Of a stretch of DNA of 23,310 nucleotides, positions 8,286 to 15,387 are shown piece by piece. Within the stretch, counting starts at the first letter, position 1, and each line of letters opens with the position of its first letter. This stretch comes from a virus. The DNA lies in IMG/VR virus record IMGVR_UViG_3300024520_000508, positions 1-23,310 of that record. One strand, written 5' to 3'. The position numbers and the translations under genes are program-made. The notes beneath the pieces are model-generated. The model was not told the DNA's origin. It worked only from the letters and a program-made list of their open reading frames with translations, and searched no databases.

Positions 8286-9839
8286 CTAAACTGTCAAGTC
8301 AACGCCGCCATGAGCCTGCAATAAGAAGCCATCCGCAGAAATAAGATTAAATCCATCCGCAGAAATAAGATTAAAAAGATTACCCTCTGAAGTTGAGATT
8401 TCCGCCGATTCTGTAATCGCAAAATTGATATTTCGGGTTATAATCCTGCCAGCTGATGTTGTGACGGTGATCTCAACTTGCTGGAATGAATTGCACCCAG
8501 CGGAATTGTCGGCCCTTATGCGATAATAAATATCCGTGGTGGAAGTGGGCCAATTGCTTACAATCGTCAGGCCATCGTCTGATCCGATATTGTATGTTGA
8601 TATCCGCTCTCCCGCCTCAAGATAATATTCGAAATGCTCCGTAAAGTCCTGAACATCCCCAACAAACATTTTATTGGTGGCGCATTCTTGTGGCGCTCTG
8701 GCTGCAGGGGTATAGAACCGTCTGAATTGTCGCCCGTACCGGTTCCCAGATCCGAGGGGCATTCTTGCAGAATATTGTGTTGTCCTTACAGTGGCGCTCT
8801 GAGATAACAGAAATGCGTATTGTGCGCTGCTTTGGGCGCGTCGGTCGGGGTCAACGGGTAGTTTAAAGTTTGGCATGAGGCGAACGCCAAGTATTGCCTC
8901 AAAAGCAAATTGATATTCTGGTTTTAACCCGGATAACGAGTTTTCATCTGGTGTGTCTTCAAAGTGGTATCCGACGCATACGCCACGTCCAAAAAATTCG
9001 CTCGCCATCATTTCAAGGCGGCGCAATGCAAGCATGTTTTCGGATGGAGTGGCATCGGATATTAAATCAGTTATCCCCATAAAAGAATATGCACCATTGA
9101 TAATATCAAGCTTTCTTGTCGGAAACTGGACGTCGCGTGTAAGTGGCGAGCGTATTGCTAAAAGTGATGATAATTCCTGCTGTTCTTTTAAAAGGGCGGC
9201 ATCCGGTTGCTCGCCTTTCCCGAAATTCGAAAACAGTCTGACAGCAAGGTTAACCTCAAAGGCATATTTATATTTGCGAGCAATCCCAGCGGCTGAGCTA
9301 ACACTCGGATTTACTTCAAAATTGTATCCTATCTTGATATTTTGCGCTTCGAAAAGCTCTGCCATATCTTCAAGGCGGTTGAGGGCAAGAATATTGTCGG
9401 TCGAACCTGGATCAATCATAAGCTGTGACGCATTCAGCAGGCTGTACGCTCCGTTGAGTAGATCAAGCTTTCGAAATGGGCTTTGTATTTCACGTAGAAG
9501 CGGGGTGTGTGGAAGGAGAAAAGAAAAAGATTCTTGCTGTTCTTTTGCCAGATTTCCGTCAGGAGCTGCACCTTTTCCAAAGTCGGAAATAAGGCGAACC
9601 GCTAAATTTGTTTCGAATGCGTATTTATATTTTAGTGCGATTCCAGCGACTGAGCCGATAAGCGGCGTTGCTTCAAAGTTATAATCAACGGCTATATTCT
9701 TGCGCTTCCACTCTTCGGCCATTGCTTCGAGCCGGGAAAGCGCAAGGGTATTCTCGTCCGTTGACGGCGTTACCGTAATTCCGGATATCCGCATCAATGA
9801 ATATGCGCCGTTGATTATATCGCTTTTTAAAACAGCCAC
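8286..9839 (-). CDS. Triplicated P22 gp4-like tail accessory factor fused to an Ig-like domain
   Basis: This protein has 517 residues, about three times P22 gp4 (166). Three copies of one domain begin at exact 119-residue steps: KSDIINGAYSLM (5), KLDLLNGAYSLL (124) and KLDIINGAYSFM (243). Each has the ALxRLExMA helix, a (G/D)YxFE motif, a YKYAFExNLAVRL helix and an FGKG-type turn. The third copy runs into SARMPLGSGNRYG (358-369), matching P22 gp4 SRMPTGSGN. Residues about 395-478 look like an Ig-like beta domain (YYRIRADNSAG, VEITVTTSAGRIITRNI). The tail carries two copies of NLISADGF. P22 gp4 attaches under the portal, completes the head and has peptidoglycan hydrolase activity. The family call rests on motif and position; what the extra copies do is inference. 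Confidence 0.88.
   Translation of the reverse strand: MAVLKSDIINGAYSLMRISGITVTPSTDENTLALSRLEAMAEEWKRKNIAVDYNFEATPLIGSVAGIALKYKYAFETNLAVRLISDFGKGAAPDGNLAKEQQESFSFLLPHTPLLREIQSPFRKLDLLNGAYSLLNASQLMIDPGSTDNILALNRLEDMAELFEAQNIKIGYNFEVNPSVSSAAGIARKYKYAFEVNLAVRLFSNFGKGEQPDAALLKEQQELSSLLAIRSPLTRDVQFPTRKLDIINGAYSFMGITDLISDATPSENMLALRRLEMMASEFFGRGVCVGYHFEDTPDENSLSGLKPEYQFAFEAILGVRLMPNFKLPVDPDRRAQSSAQYAFLLSQSATVRTTQYSARMPLGSGNRYGRQFRRFYTPAARAPQECATNKMFVGDVQDFTEHFEYYLEAGERISTYNIGSDDGLTIVSNWPTSTTDIYYRIRADNSAGCNSFQQVEITVTTSAGRIITRNINFAITESAEISTSEGNLFNLISADGFNLISADGFLLQAHGGVDLTV
8331..8378 (-). repeat. 24-bp tandem duplication at the 3' end of the gp4-like gene
   Basis: Two near-identical 24-bp units lie head to tail (8331-8354 and 8355-8378, core atccgcagaaataagatta on the plus strand). 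They are in frame and encode NLISADGF twice. This looks like a recent slippage or duplication event in a surface-exposed C-terminal tail. Confidence 0.9.
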
Positions 9840-9842
9840 TTG

Positions 9843-10100
9843 TTATGCCTTCGGGTTAACTTTACTTGTTATCGCTCTGTTCGGCTTCGTGTCTTCGGTC
9901 TTCGTGTCAAGAGACCCTGCCAAGTCTTTCAAATCTTCAAGGGCTGTTCTTTGATCACCGATCCTAACGCCCTTCAACGCTTCTTCCGGTGAAAAGGAAT
10001 ATTTTGCGTATGTATCTTTGTTAAAATGTAAGGGGTCAATGCTCTGTGCTTTGTACCCTGCCTCCTCACTGTCATCTTTTATATATACCATCACTGACAT
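9843..10100 (-). CDS. Small conserved-position protein between coat and gp4
   Basis: This 85-residue protein has an almost perfect ribosome site (AGGAGGTGATAAA before ATG 10100). It is hydrophilic and charged: MVYIKDDSEEAGYKAQSIDP, then YSFSPEEALKGVRIGD and a Lys/Asp/Thr-rich tail. There is no membrane segment or cysteine. It lies between the coat gene, with its downstream hairpin, and the gp4-like gene, only 3 nt before the latter. This slot often holds head decoration or head-completion proteins in other phages, but nothing in the sequence proves that role here. The strong ribosome site suggests abundant synthesis. Confidence 0.75.
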   Translation of the reverse strand: MSVMVYIKDDSEEAGYKAQSIDPLHFNKDTYAKYSFSPEEALKGVRIGDQRTALEDLKDLAGSLDTKTEDTKPNRAITSKVNPKA

Positions 10101-10118
10101 TTTATCACCTCCTGAAAA

Positions 10119-10145
10119 GCCGGGACGGAAACAAACCGTCCCGGC
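10119..10145 (-). terminator. Perfect 10-bp stem-loop after the coat gene
   Basis: GCCGGGACGG (10119-10128) and CCGTCCCGGC (10136-10145) form a perfect GC-rich stem with a 7-nt loop. In the minus-strand transcript it lies about 36 nt past the coat stop and is followed by only TTTT, then the ribosome site of the next gene. It could be a leaky terminator or an mRNA end-protecting/processing hairpin that raises coat over downstream tail genes. The short T run argues against full termination. Confidence 0.65.
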
Positions 10146-10156
10146 GTACTGTTTAT

Positions 10157-10184
10157 TATTGGTTGCTTAATATTGGTTGCTTAA
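10157..10184 (-). repeat. Two 14-bp tandem repeats spanning the coat stop codon
   Basis: TATTGGTTGCTTAA (plus strand) occurs twice in immediate succession at 10157-10170 and 10171-10184. The second copy contains the coat TAA (10181-10183). In the transcript the unit reads TTAAGCAACCAATA. It is probably a slippage duplication; no function is evident. Confidence 0.85.
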
Positions 10185-11458
10185 TATTTTACAGCAACTC
10201 CGCAGTTCCCCGGATCGTTGATCACCACCCCCCATCGCGCCGTAATACGAAAATCAAAATCAAGCGTAATGATATCGCCCTTGTACATGCAATACAGGGT
10301 CAACCCGTTTGATAGCGTTTTCGTAAGCACGTTAGCGGCTTGATATGACTGAAAAAGTTCACTCGGTATCGTTCCCTTGACCACGGTAACCGCGTCCTTT
10401 TCCCAGAAAAGATTTGTCTTTGCGGATGCGTCGATATTCATCCGGTCCATTGTGGCCCCGGCTAAAATCCGAGTGTTTACAGTGGATGAAGGTTTTTCGG
10501 CCACACCGAGCGCCGGATCGTCAAATGCAATCGGTTTCGGAAAAATTGTCACGTTATTGCCGTTGATATCCACAATTGTGGCCGTGAACGGCTTCTGCGT
10601 GGTGACTTTCGTGTCACGACCGATCCACTCGACAGGAACCGCAGCGTTTGCAAACTGCACCTTATCACCTACGGCATACCCGGACGCATCAACCACAGGA
10701 ATGATGGCTTGCCTGTAATCAATCGGCGTCCTTGCTCGCGTCGCCGGGTTGTAAATAGTACCTTCGGGAATAAACGATTGAGTGCCGACGACCGTCGTTG
10801 CCGGATTCGCCCCGCCCGTAATCAGCGGAAGAAAAGAACCGGATAAAATATCATAGTCGGCCACATCCGTTCCAACCATTCCCTTTTTCCATGCGTATTC
10901 CTCCGGTCGCCCGGTAAGATTGTCTTTATTCGCCAAATCGCTGGCGTAGGCTCTTTTTGTCGGGTTGTTAAGTAAAAAATACCGCTTTAAGTTCACGGCC
11001 TGTAAATCGTCCTGGAGTTCCTGCCCCCGGCTGATGAAGTCGAAGCCGTTTGCATCGTTTGCCCGGATATAGTGCGCACCGTGTGCGGCAATGGTGTTCG
11101 CAATCTCGCTATTTAAATGCGACGCCATTTTTTTTACAGACGCTCTCTGTGTCTTGCGCCAGTATTCCTCTGTCCGCAAGTCAAGGGCTTTCTGGTTGAC
11201 CAGATCATTTTTTAATGTTCCGAGTGTGTACGGACACTGTTGTTCTACAATGCCGCGCGCCTGTCCACTCAGGTCATCGCCCTCGATAATGCGTCCGTCC
11301 TGCTGGACCGGTACCCAATATTCATCATTGGATTTTTGCATCATGCCCGGGTCCGGAGTATTCGAATCGCACATATCAAGAAGTAAGTCTTGAGTCTCGA
11401 AAAATTCAAGCGTCGATTCCCATATCACTTCAATCGTTTTCGCTGCCGTTAATGCCAT
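10181..11458 (-). CDS. P22 gp5-like major coat protein
   Basis: This 425-residue protein (P22 gp5 has 430) follows the scaffold gene, as in P22. The shared pattern is clear: N-terminal MALTAAKTIEVIWESTLEFF; DEYWVPVQQDG...EGDDLSGQA, like P22 WMPVEQE...EGWDLTDKA; and LRTEEYWRKTQRASVKKMAS, like [20 protein letters not shown]. An inserted beta domain follows TQSFIP, and the C-terminal block has ITIFPKP-type NVTIFPKPIAFDDPAL, TNLFWEKDAVTVV and FDFRITARWGVVINDP. This is the P22_CoatProtein family (HK97 fold with an insertion domain), building the icosahedral shell with the scaffold. The ATG at 11458 has an AAGGTGA ribosome site. The downstream hairpin and tandem repeats are annotated separately. 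Confidence 0.95.
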   Translation of the reverse strand: MALTAAKTIEVIWESTLEFFETQDLLLDMCDSNTPDPGMMQKSNDEYWVPVQQDGRIIEGDDLSGQARGIVEQQCPYTLGTLKNDLVNQKALDLRTEEYWRKTQRASVKKMASHLNSEIANTIAAHGAHYIRANDANGFDFISRGQELQDDLQAVNLKRYFLLNNPTKRAYASDLANKDNLTGRPEEYAWKKGMVGTDVADYDILSGSFLPLITGGANPATTVVGTQSFIPEGTIYNPATRARTPIDYRQAIIPVVDASGYAVGDKVQFANAAVPVEWIGRDTKVTTQKPFTATIVDINGNNVTIFPKPIAFDDPALGVAEKPSSTVNTRILAGATMDRMNIDASAKTNLFWEKDAVTVVKGTIPSELFQSYQAANVLTKTLSNGLTLYCMYKGDIITLDFDFRITARWGVVINDPGNCGVAVKY

Positions 11459-11478
11459 TTATTTTCACCTTTTTCCTT

Positions 11479-12465
11479 TTACCATGCGGAAGTGTCTGCC
11501 CCTGCTGCCTTTGCCCGGTCCTTGAGGTCAAACGCCTGCTGGGTATAACCATTGTTTTTGATTATATCGGCGTATTCCCTTTTTTGGCCCCCAGCGTTGG
11601 CACCTTTCGTGCCATCGCCGCCGTGAACCGTTGCTGGGGGAGGGGCATTGCTTCGTGGTATTTTTATATTTGTTAATTGCGCTTTCAATTCGCCAAGATA
11701 CATCGCGGCCCTTATGCCGCTTTTATCCTCTCTTAACAGATTTGAAAGCATTGCTTTTTTTCCGGCGCTCACCCCGACCGCGAAAAAAACTTTTTCCGAT
11801 CCTTCACCTGTCTTAGATATGAGCGCATTCGTTATTCCATCACCACCACCTGGCACAACCTCATCAATAGCAGCCCTTACGGCCATATCGGCGCTTTCGT
11901 ATTTCTCCGGGCTGATTTTATGTTTTGTAAAAAGAGCGGTTTTTCTCGTTTCGTGAGCAGCTAAATCTGCTTGGAGTCGCTCGTTCGCTTTTTGCTCTTC
12001 TCGCTGTGCCGTGTTCGCCGCCGTATGCCCATTTATACCCGCCGATACTTGACTGTCTATATACTTGGCCATTGCCGCCTTGTAATCAAGCCCATCATGA
12101 AAATCATCAGGGTCAGGAACGTCGGTAGTGGCTGCACTTTGCGGTGGAGCGATTGCCCCAGCCCTCAAGGCTTCGTTTTCAGCCCTCAGCCGGTCGCTTT
12201 CGGCGGTGGTTTCATTCAATTTTTTTTTCGCAGACGATAGTTTTCCGGTCACGGCGTATAGTTGTTGTTCAACCGATCCTTTTGCTGGTGCCGGTGCTTG
12301 CTCATCGGCTTCATCTGCTTTCATCCATTCAGGGACTCCTATTTCTTCTTCTTCACTATCGGATTCGTCAGCTGCTTTGCCGCTCTCATCCGCTGCATCC
12401 GGCAATACCGGCGTTTTGTCCCCTTGTGGTTTTTCTTTTTCCTCAAGATTTAAATCGTCGCCCAT
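11479..12465 (-). CDS. P22 gp8-like scaffolding protein
   Basis: This 328-residue protein (P22 gp8 has 303) lies immediately upstream of coat with a 20-nt gap. The first 65 residues are very acidic, with SDSEEEEIGVPEWMK, followed by a coiled-coil segment at about 65-103 (LSSAKKKLNETTAESDRLRA and the next heptads), Ala/Gln/Lys-rich helices, and a C-terminus ending in DLKDRAKAAGADTSAW. Elongated, acidic, coiled-coil proteins in this slot are scaffolds that direct coat assembly and leave the head before DNA enters. ATG 12465 has an AAAGGA ribosome site 9 nt upstream. The leader in front of this gene carries a repeat shared with the leader of the neighbouring Acb2-like gene. Confidence 0.88.
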   Translation of the reverse strand: MGDDLNLEEKEKPQGDKTPVLPDAADESGKAADESDSEEEEIGVPEWMKADEADEQAPAPAKGSVEQQLYAVTGKLSSAKKKLNETTAESDRLRAENEALRAGAIAPPQSAATTDVPDPDDFHDGLDYKAAMAKYIDSQVSAGINGHTAANTAQREEQKANERLQADLAAHETRKTALFTKHKISPEKYESADMAVRAAIDEVVPGGGDGITNALISKTGEGSEKVFFAVGVSAGKKAMLSNLLREDKSGIRAAMYLGELKAQLTNIKIPRSNAPPPATVHGGDGTKGANAGGQKREYADIIKNNGYTQQAFDLKDRAKAAGADTSAW

Positions 12466-12510
12466 GATTTTTATCCTTTCATGTAAGGCGTTTATCTGCT
12501 TCCCGCAGCG

Positions 12511-12537
12511 GGTTGCATTTAGTCAGTTTGCTTCTGC
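12511..12537 (-). repeat. Leader element copy 2 (upstream of scaffold)
   Basis: This 27-nt segment on the transcript strand matches copy 1 (12915-12941) at 21 of 27 positions, and all six differences are transitions. Similarity continues weakly downstream to a shared GATAA...TACA. It ends 45 nt before the scaffold ATG. Just downstream, CCCGCTGCGGG can form a small hairpin. No coding frame is apparent in this 80-nt gap (12466-12545). Confidence 0.8.
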
Positions 12538-12545
12538 ATAGTACC

Positions 12546-12866
12546 CTAATCAGCTTCGTGCGTTCCTTCTGTCCCTGCTTCCTCGCGCCTACTGGTTCTG
12601 GCATTAAGCCAGTGAAGCGCCTCGTCAAGCTTAGTTATTGCTAAAGCATTTTCTCTACAGGCAAATTTTGTTTGATAATATTCAATTCGCTGTTTCGCTG
12701 CATAAATTACCGATTCAACAAAAGCGCCATTAGGCTCTTCCCTTTTCTCACCTCTACCCAGCGGCCCATTCTGCCACACGATATCCAGCATATTCCCGGA
12801 GACATTCCCGCCTGCGGGGTGCCCTTTTTCATCGTAAACGTTTTTCCATTGTGGAATTATTAGCAT
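12546..12866 (-). CDS. Acb2/Tad1-type cyclic-nucleotide sponge (predicted anti-CBASS/anti-Thoeris)
   Basis: The protein has 106 residues from ATG 12866, preferred because GGGGGG lies 4 nt upstream; ATG 12878 adds four residues and has no ribosome site. The C-terminal half carries the Acb2/Tad1 hairpin-domain signature: WQNGPLGRG (31-39), NGAFVESVI (46-54), then FACRENALAITK and LDEALHWLNART (68-91), ending with GTEGTH (98-103). In characterised phage Acb2 proteins (including T4 Vs.4) two helices pack into a hexamer that binds cyclic di- and trinucleotide signals and so blocks CBASS; related Tad1 proteins bind Thoeris signals. It is not part of the P22 morphogenetic set, and it sits between portal and scaffold with related leader elements on both sides. 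The family call is strong; the ligands are unknown. Confidence 0.85.
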   Translation of the reverse strand: MLIIPQWKNVYDEKGHPAGGNVSGNMLDIVWQNGPLGRGEKREEPNGAFVESVIYAAKQRIEYYQTKFACRENALAITKLDEALHWLNARTSRREEAGTEGTHEAD

Positions 12867-12892
12867 CGTTCCCCCCATTGTATTAAGTATTG

Positions 12893-13035
12893 TATCCGGT
12901 TATCCTCCCGGCAAGGTTGCGTTTAATCGGTTCGCCTCCGCTATGTGCTGCGTGGGTGGCTGGGGCTTATTTTATCCCGACTTTTAGCTCTCACGGCCTC
13001 ACGACCGCAAGCACCCCGCAAGATATAACCGGATA
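12893..13035 (-). ncRNA. Predicted structured leader RNA upstream of the Acb2-like gene
   Basis: This 163-nt gap (12879-13041) has no coding frame I trust but much base-pairing potential. TATCCGGTTAT (12893-12903) and ATAACCGGATA (13025-13035) form a perfect 11-bp closing helix. Inside it, 13012-13021 pairs with 12948-12958 (about 10 bp with one bulge), 12993-13008 forms a 6-bp hairpin with a GUGA (GNRA) tetraloop, and 12963-12978 forms a short GGG/CCC hairpin. Nested helices suggest a cis-acting RNA in the transcript between portal and the sponge gene. I do not recognise a known riboswitch or Rfam family. The structure was found by eye without energy calculation. Confidence 0.45.
12915..12941 (-). 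repeat. Leader element copy 1 (upstream of Acb2-like gene)
   Basis: This is the partner of 12511-12537, with 21 of 27 identical positions and only transition differences. It lies in the 3' part of the structured leader, ends 36 nt before the upper ATG of the sponge gene, and ends with the shared GCAACC. Confidence 0.8.
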
Positions 13036-13041
13036 GGCCAA

Positions 13042-15213
13042 TCATACACCCACCTCCGGCATAGCCATGCCAAAAAGCTCGTCATCGCTCATCGCCGCAA
13101 AATCCGGAAGCACAATTTCTTTTTCTTTCAATAAGTTATCAAGCTGCACGCCGGTAGTCTCAGCGCCAGCCTTATCAATGGTCGCACCTGCTTTTTGTGC
13201 TTCAATTTGTAATCTCATGCGCTCATTGATTAGTTTCTGCTCTTCGATCCTCAGCTTTGCCTTGGTGTTGGCGTCGTCGAGCTGCATTTTTATACCGGCC
13301 TGCTCCGAATCCATCATATCTGATTGGCCCTTTAGCAGCTCAGCTTGTCCTACAAGAGTAGCCGCGTCGGGCTGTTGCGCCTGCTCTGCCTGCTGTTCAA
13401 GCAGCGCTTTTTCTTCGTCTGTGTCCGGCTCTGTGATGCCGTCAAGGATTAATTGTTTTCTCGCATGCTTGCGGATATCGTCGAAGTTTACGCCGTCTAT
13501 CAATTCAAGACGCTTTAACATCAGCGCTCGCCGCATCGGATCATCCGGCGGCATAGCAAGAAGCATTTCGCCAATCTCTGATGATGTTTGTTCTTTTTGG
13601 CTGGTATATGATTTCCCAATTTCTGAACGAACATCAAAAGCAACGTTTCTCAGGTCATTAAGGTAAACAATATCGCCACTATCTTCATCAATAACGGCTT
13701 CCATGATTTCAATCTCTTTTTCTGTACCATCCGGTGCCATGCCTTTGACTTTTCGCGGCACATCATAGATTCGGGACGCCATTGATATATAAATCTCGGC
13801 GTCCCGCCTTTTTGCATATTTAAAATGCCGCTGAAAGAATGCCGTCTGCTTATCAAGCTTCGCCGTAAGCGCGTGGATAGCCTTTCCTGAAACGTCGGGA
13901 TCGGCTATATCTTGCGGGACGCCGGGGTCTGCAACGTCTGAGATTGCTTCCGTAGCGAGCGGGAGCAGCGCCGCCACTGCTGGCGGGATTTCAGCGCTTG
14001 TTGTTTTGCCTACAGGTCCACCCGGCAAAGGGCTGCCATCTTCAGCCAAACGATTTTGCTTTGCATATGGGTAATTGTCATCTGGCCCGTTTATATCGAA
14101 ATATTTTTCTTGCCCTGCTATCTGCTCTTCCAAATAAATGTCTTTCGCCCTCGGCGCTCTGGCTGCTAAGTCCGCAAGGTATGAATACAAAAGGTTCCGC
14201 AGCATAGCCGGGTCTTTAGCGCATCGCACAAGCCCGCGTGTTACCGGCTCACCTTCAACATACGCATACTCCCCATAATACGGAATTATCGGTATATGGT
14301 CGCATGCGATCACCGACTCATCGAGAATAGCCGCTCCTGATGCGATATATTTTGTGACCTTCCAGCTTTCAACTTTTTTCTCGTCAACCACCTTGTATCC
14401 AAGCTGGTCCATATCATCAAGGACGTGCTCAAGCTCTGACTCTCGCAAAATCATTTCTTGCCCGAAAGGGTTGACCATCGTCAAGATCGTTTCTTTTGAT
14501 TTTTCCCTGTAATAAAAATCAACTACATATATTTTTTCTGACTCCCCGCCGTAGCTCCAGGGGAATTGATAGGAGTGTTCAGGATATGCAAAGTCGGCGG
14601 CGCTTAGTTTTTTGTGGCCGTCGTAGCTGTCGATATCCTCGCCGGTTAACTCTTTGACAAGGTCTTTGTATCCCTCGCTGCTGTATGGCTTGAGTACAGA
14701 TACATATTTTGCGTCTGACTTATCAATCATTTTGGCGTTAGGATCCCAATAAACATTATTATTTGCTTCGTATATTGGGTATCTCCGGATAACTTGCGCT
14801 TTGTCATCCGTGAAATTCGATTCATATTCGTGCCTCAACTCCCACGCACCAGTGCCGCAAATTACAGTTTCCTGTCTTGCGTTCTCATATGCAAACAATG
14901 ATGTGTTGTGATTGTCGTCAGCCCTATATATTTTATCCGCTGTTTCTCCAGCGTCTTTGCGGTCTTCATCACGTGGAGAAAAATCAATCTGTATTGGGTT
15001 GGCCTCTTGCCCTTCAATAGCATCCTTAACAGCCTTTCCTAGCGTGTCAAACTCACCTTTAAAGGCAAGCGGACATTCTTCGATGAAGTTCTCCCACTGG
15101 CCGCCAACGACAAGCTTGAAAACCATATCATGGGCACCGTCACGCCGGTTTGTCTGGCCGTGCTCAAATGCTTTGTCGTGCAGTTCTTTGAGTTTTGTTA
15201 AATCCATTGACAT
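13042..15213 (-). CDS. P22 gp1-like portal protein
   Basis: This 723-residue protein (P22 gp1 has 725) lies in the expected place after the terminase genes. P22-type portal features include the N-terminal helices (about 20-60), FSPRDEDRKDAGETADKIYR (79-98) followed by ARQETVICGTGAWELRHEY, the WDPNAKMIDKSDAKYV segment and the region around GLVRCAKDPAMLRNLLYS. A long helical C-terminus has a Gln/Ala/Glu-rich coiled coil (EQQAEQAQQPDAAT onward), equivalent to the P22 barrel. Dodecameric portals form the DNA entry ring, dock terminase and later the gp4 ring. ATG 15213 directly follows the TAA of the preceding 57-residue gene; a second ATG lies two codons in. Confidence 0.95.
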   Translation of the reverse strand: MSMDLTKLKELHDKAFEHGQTNRRDGAHDMVFKLVVGGQWENFIEECPLAFKGEFDTLGKAVKDAIEGQEANPIQIDFSPRDEDRKDAGETADKIYRADDNHNTSLFAYENARQETVICGTGAWELRHEYESNFTDDKAQVIRRYPIYEANNNVYWDPNAKMIDKSDAKYVSVLKPYSSEGYKDLVKELTGEDIDSYDGHKKLSAADFAYPEHSYQFPWSYGGESEKIYVVDFYYREKSKETILTMVNPFGQEMILRESELEHVLDDMDQLGYKVVDEKKVESWKVTKYIASGAAILDESVIACDHIPIIPYYGEYAYVEGEPVTRGLVRCAKDPAMLRNLLYSYLADLAARAPRAKDIYLEEQIAGQEKYFDINGPDDNYPYAKQNRLAEDGSPLPGGPVGKTTSAEIPPAVAALLPLATEAISDVADPGVPQDIADPDVSGKAIHALTAKLDKQTAFFQRHFKYAKRRDAEIYISMASRIYDVPRKVKGMAPDGTEKEIEIMEAVIDEDSGDIVYLNDLRNVAFDVRSEIGKSYTSQKEQTSSEIGEMLLAMPPDDPMRRALMLKRLELIDGVNFDDIRKHARKQLILDGITEPDTDEEKALLEQQAEQAQQPDAATLVGQAELLKGQSDMMDSEQAGIKMQLDDANTKAKLRIEEQKLINERMRLQIEAQKAGATIDKAGAETTGVQLDNLLKEKEIVLPDFAAMSDDELFGMAMPEVGV

Positions 15214-15387
15214 TTATTTAACTCTATACCATCGCGTTGTTTTCTGGATCCCCTCGTCAAATATGGCCGTAATGGTCATAAGTATGTGTGTATCTGTGTC
15301 GTACCAAAAACAATCTTTTTCCGGCAATTCTTTTTCATTTAAAATGGCCTGCGCGTCGCTCATCGCTTTTTTTAACTCGGCTTTCAT
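15214..15387 (-). CDS. 57-residue protein between large terminase and portal
   Basis: This frame is short but well supported. ATG 15387 overlaps the terminase stop (TAATG), and its TAA (15214-15216) abuts the portal ATG, so it exactly fills the 173-nt space between two firm genes. The protein begins MKAELKKAMSDAQAILNEKE and includes DCFWYDTDTHILM and a C-terminal TTRWYRVK. The first 20 residues are probably helical, the rest beta-like with aromatic residues. I do not recognise the family. The position suggests a packaging or head-assembly helper, but a neutral passenger is possible. Confidence 0.8.
   Translation of the reverse strand: MKAELKKAMSDAQAILNEKELPEKDCFWYDTDTHILMTITAIFDEGIQKTTRWYRVK

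Noticed and set aside
8953-9684. 243-residue plus-strand frame
   Set aside because: It runs antisense through the gp4-like repeats, which are strongly supported by motif and position; its own repeats only mirror that gene.
12262-12541. Plus-strand Ser/Phe-rich frames opposite the scaffold gene
   Set aside because: Their composition is the mirror of the acidic, Ala-rich scaffold N-terminus, and they have no ribosome site or recognisable domain.
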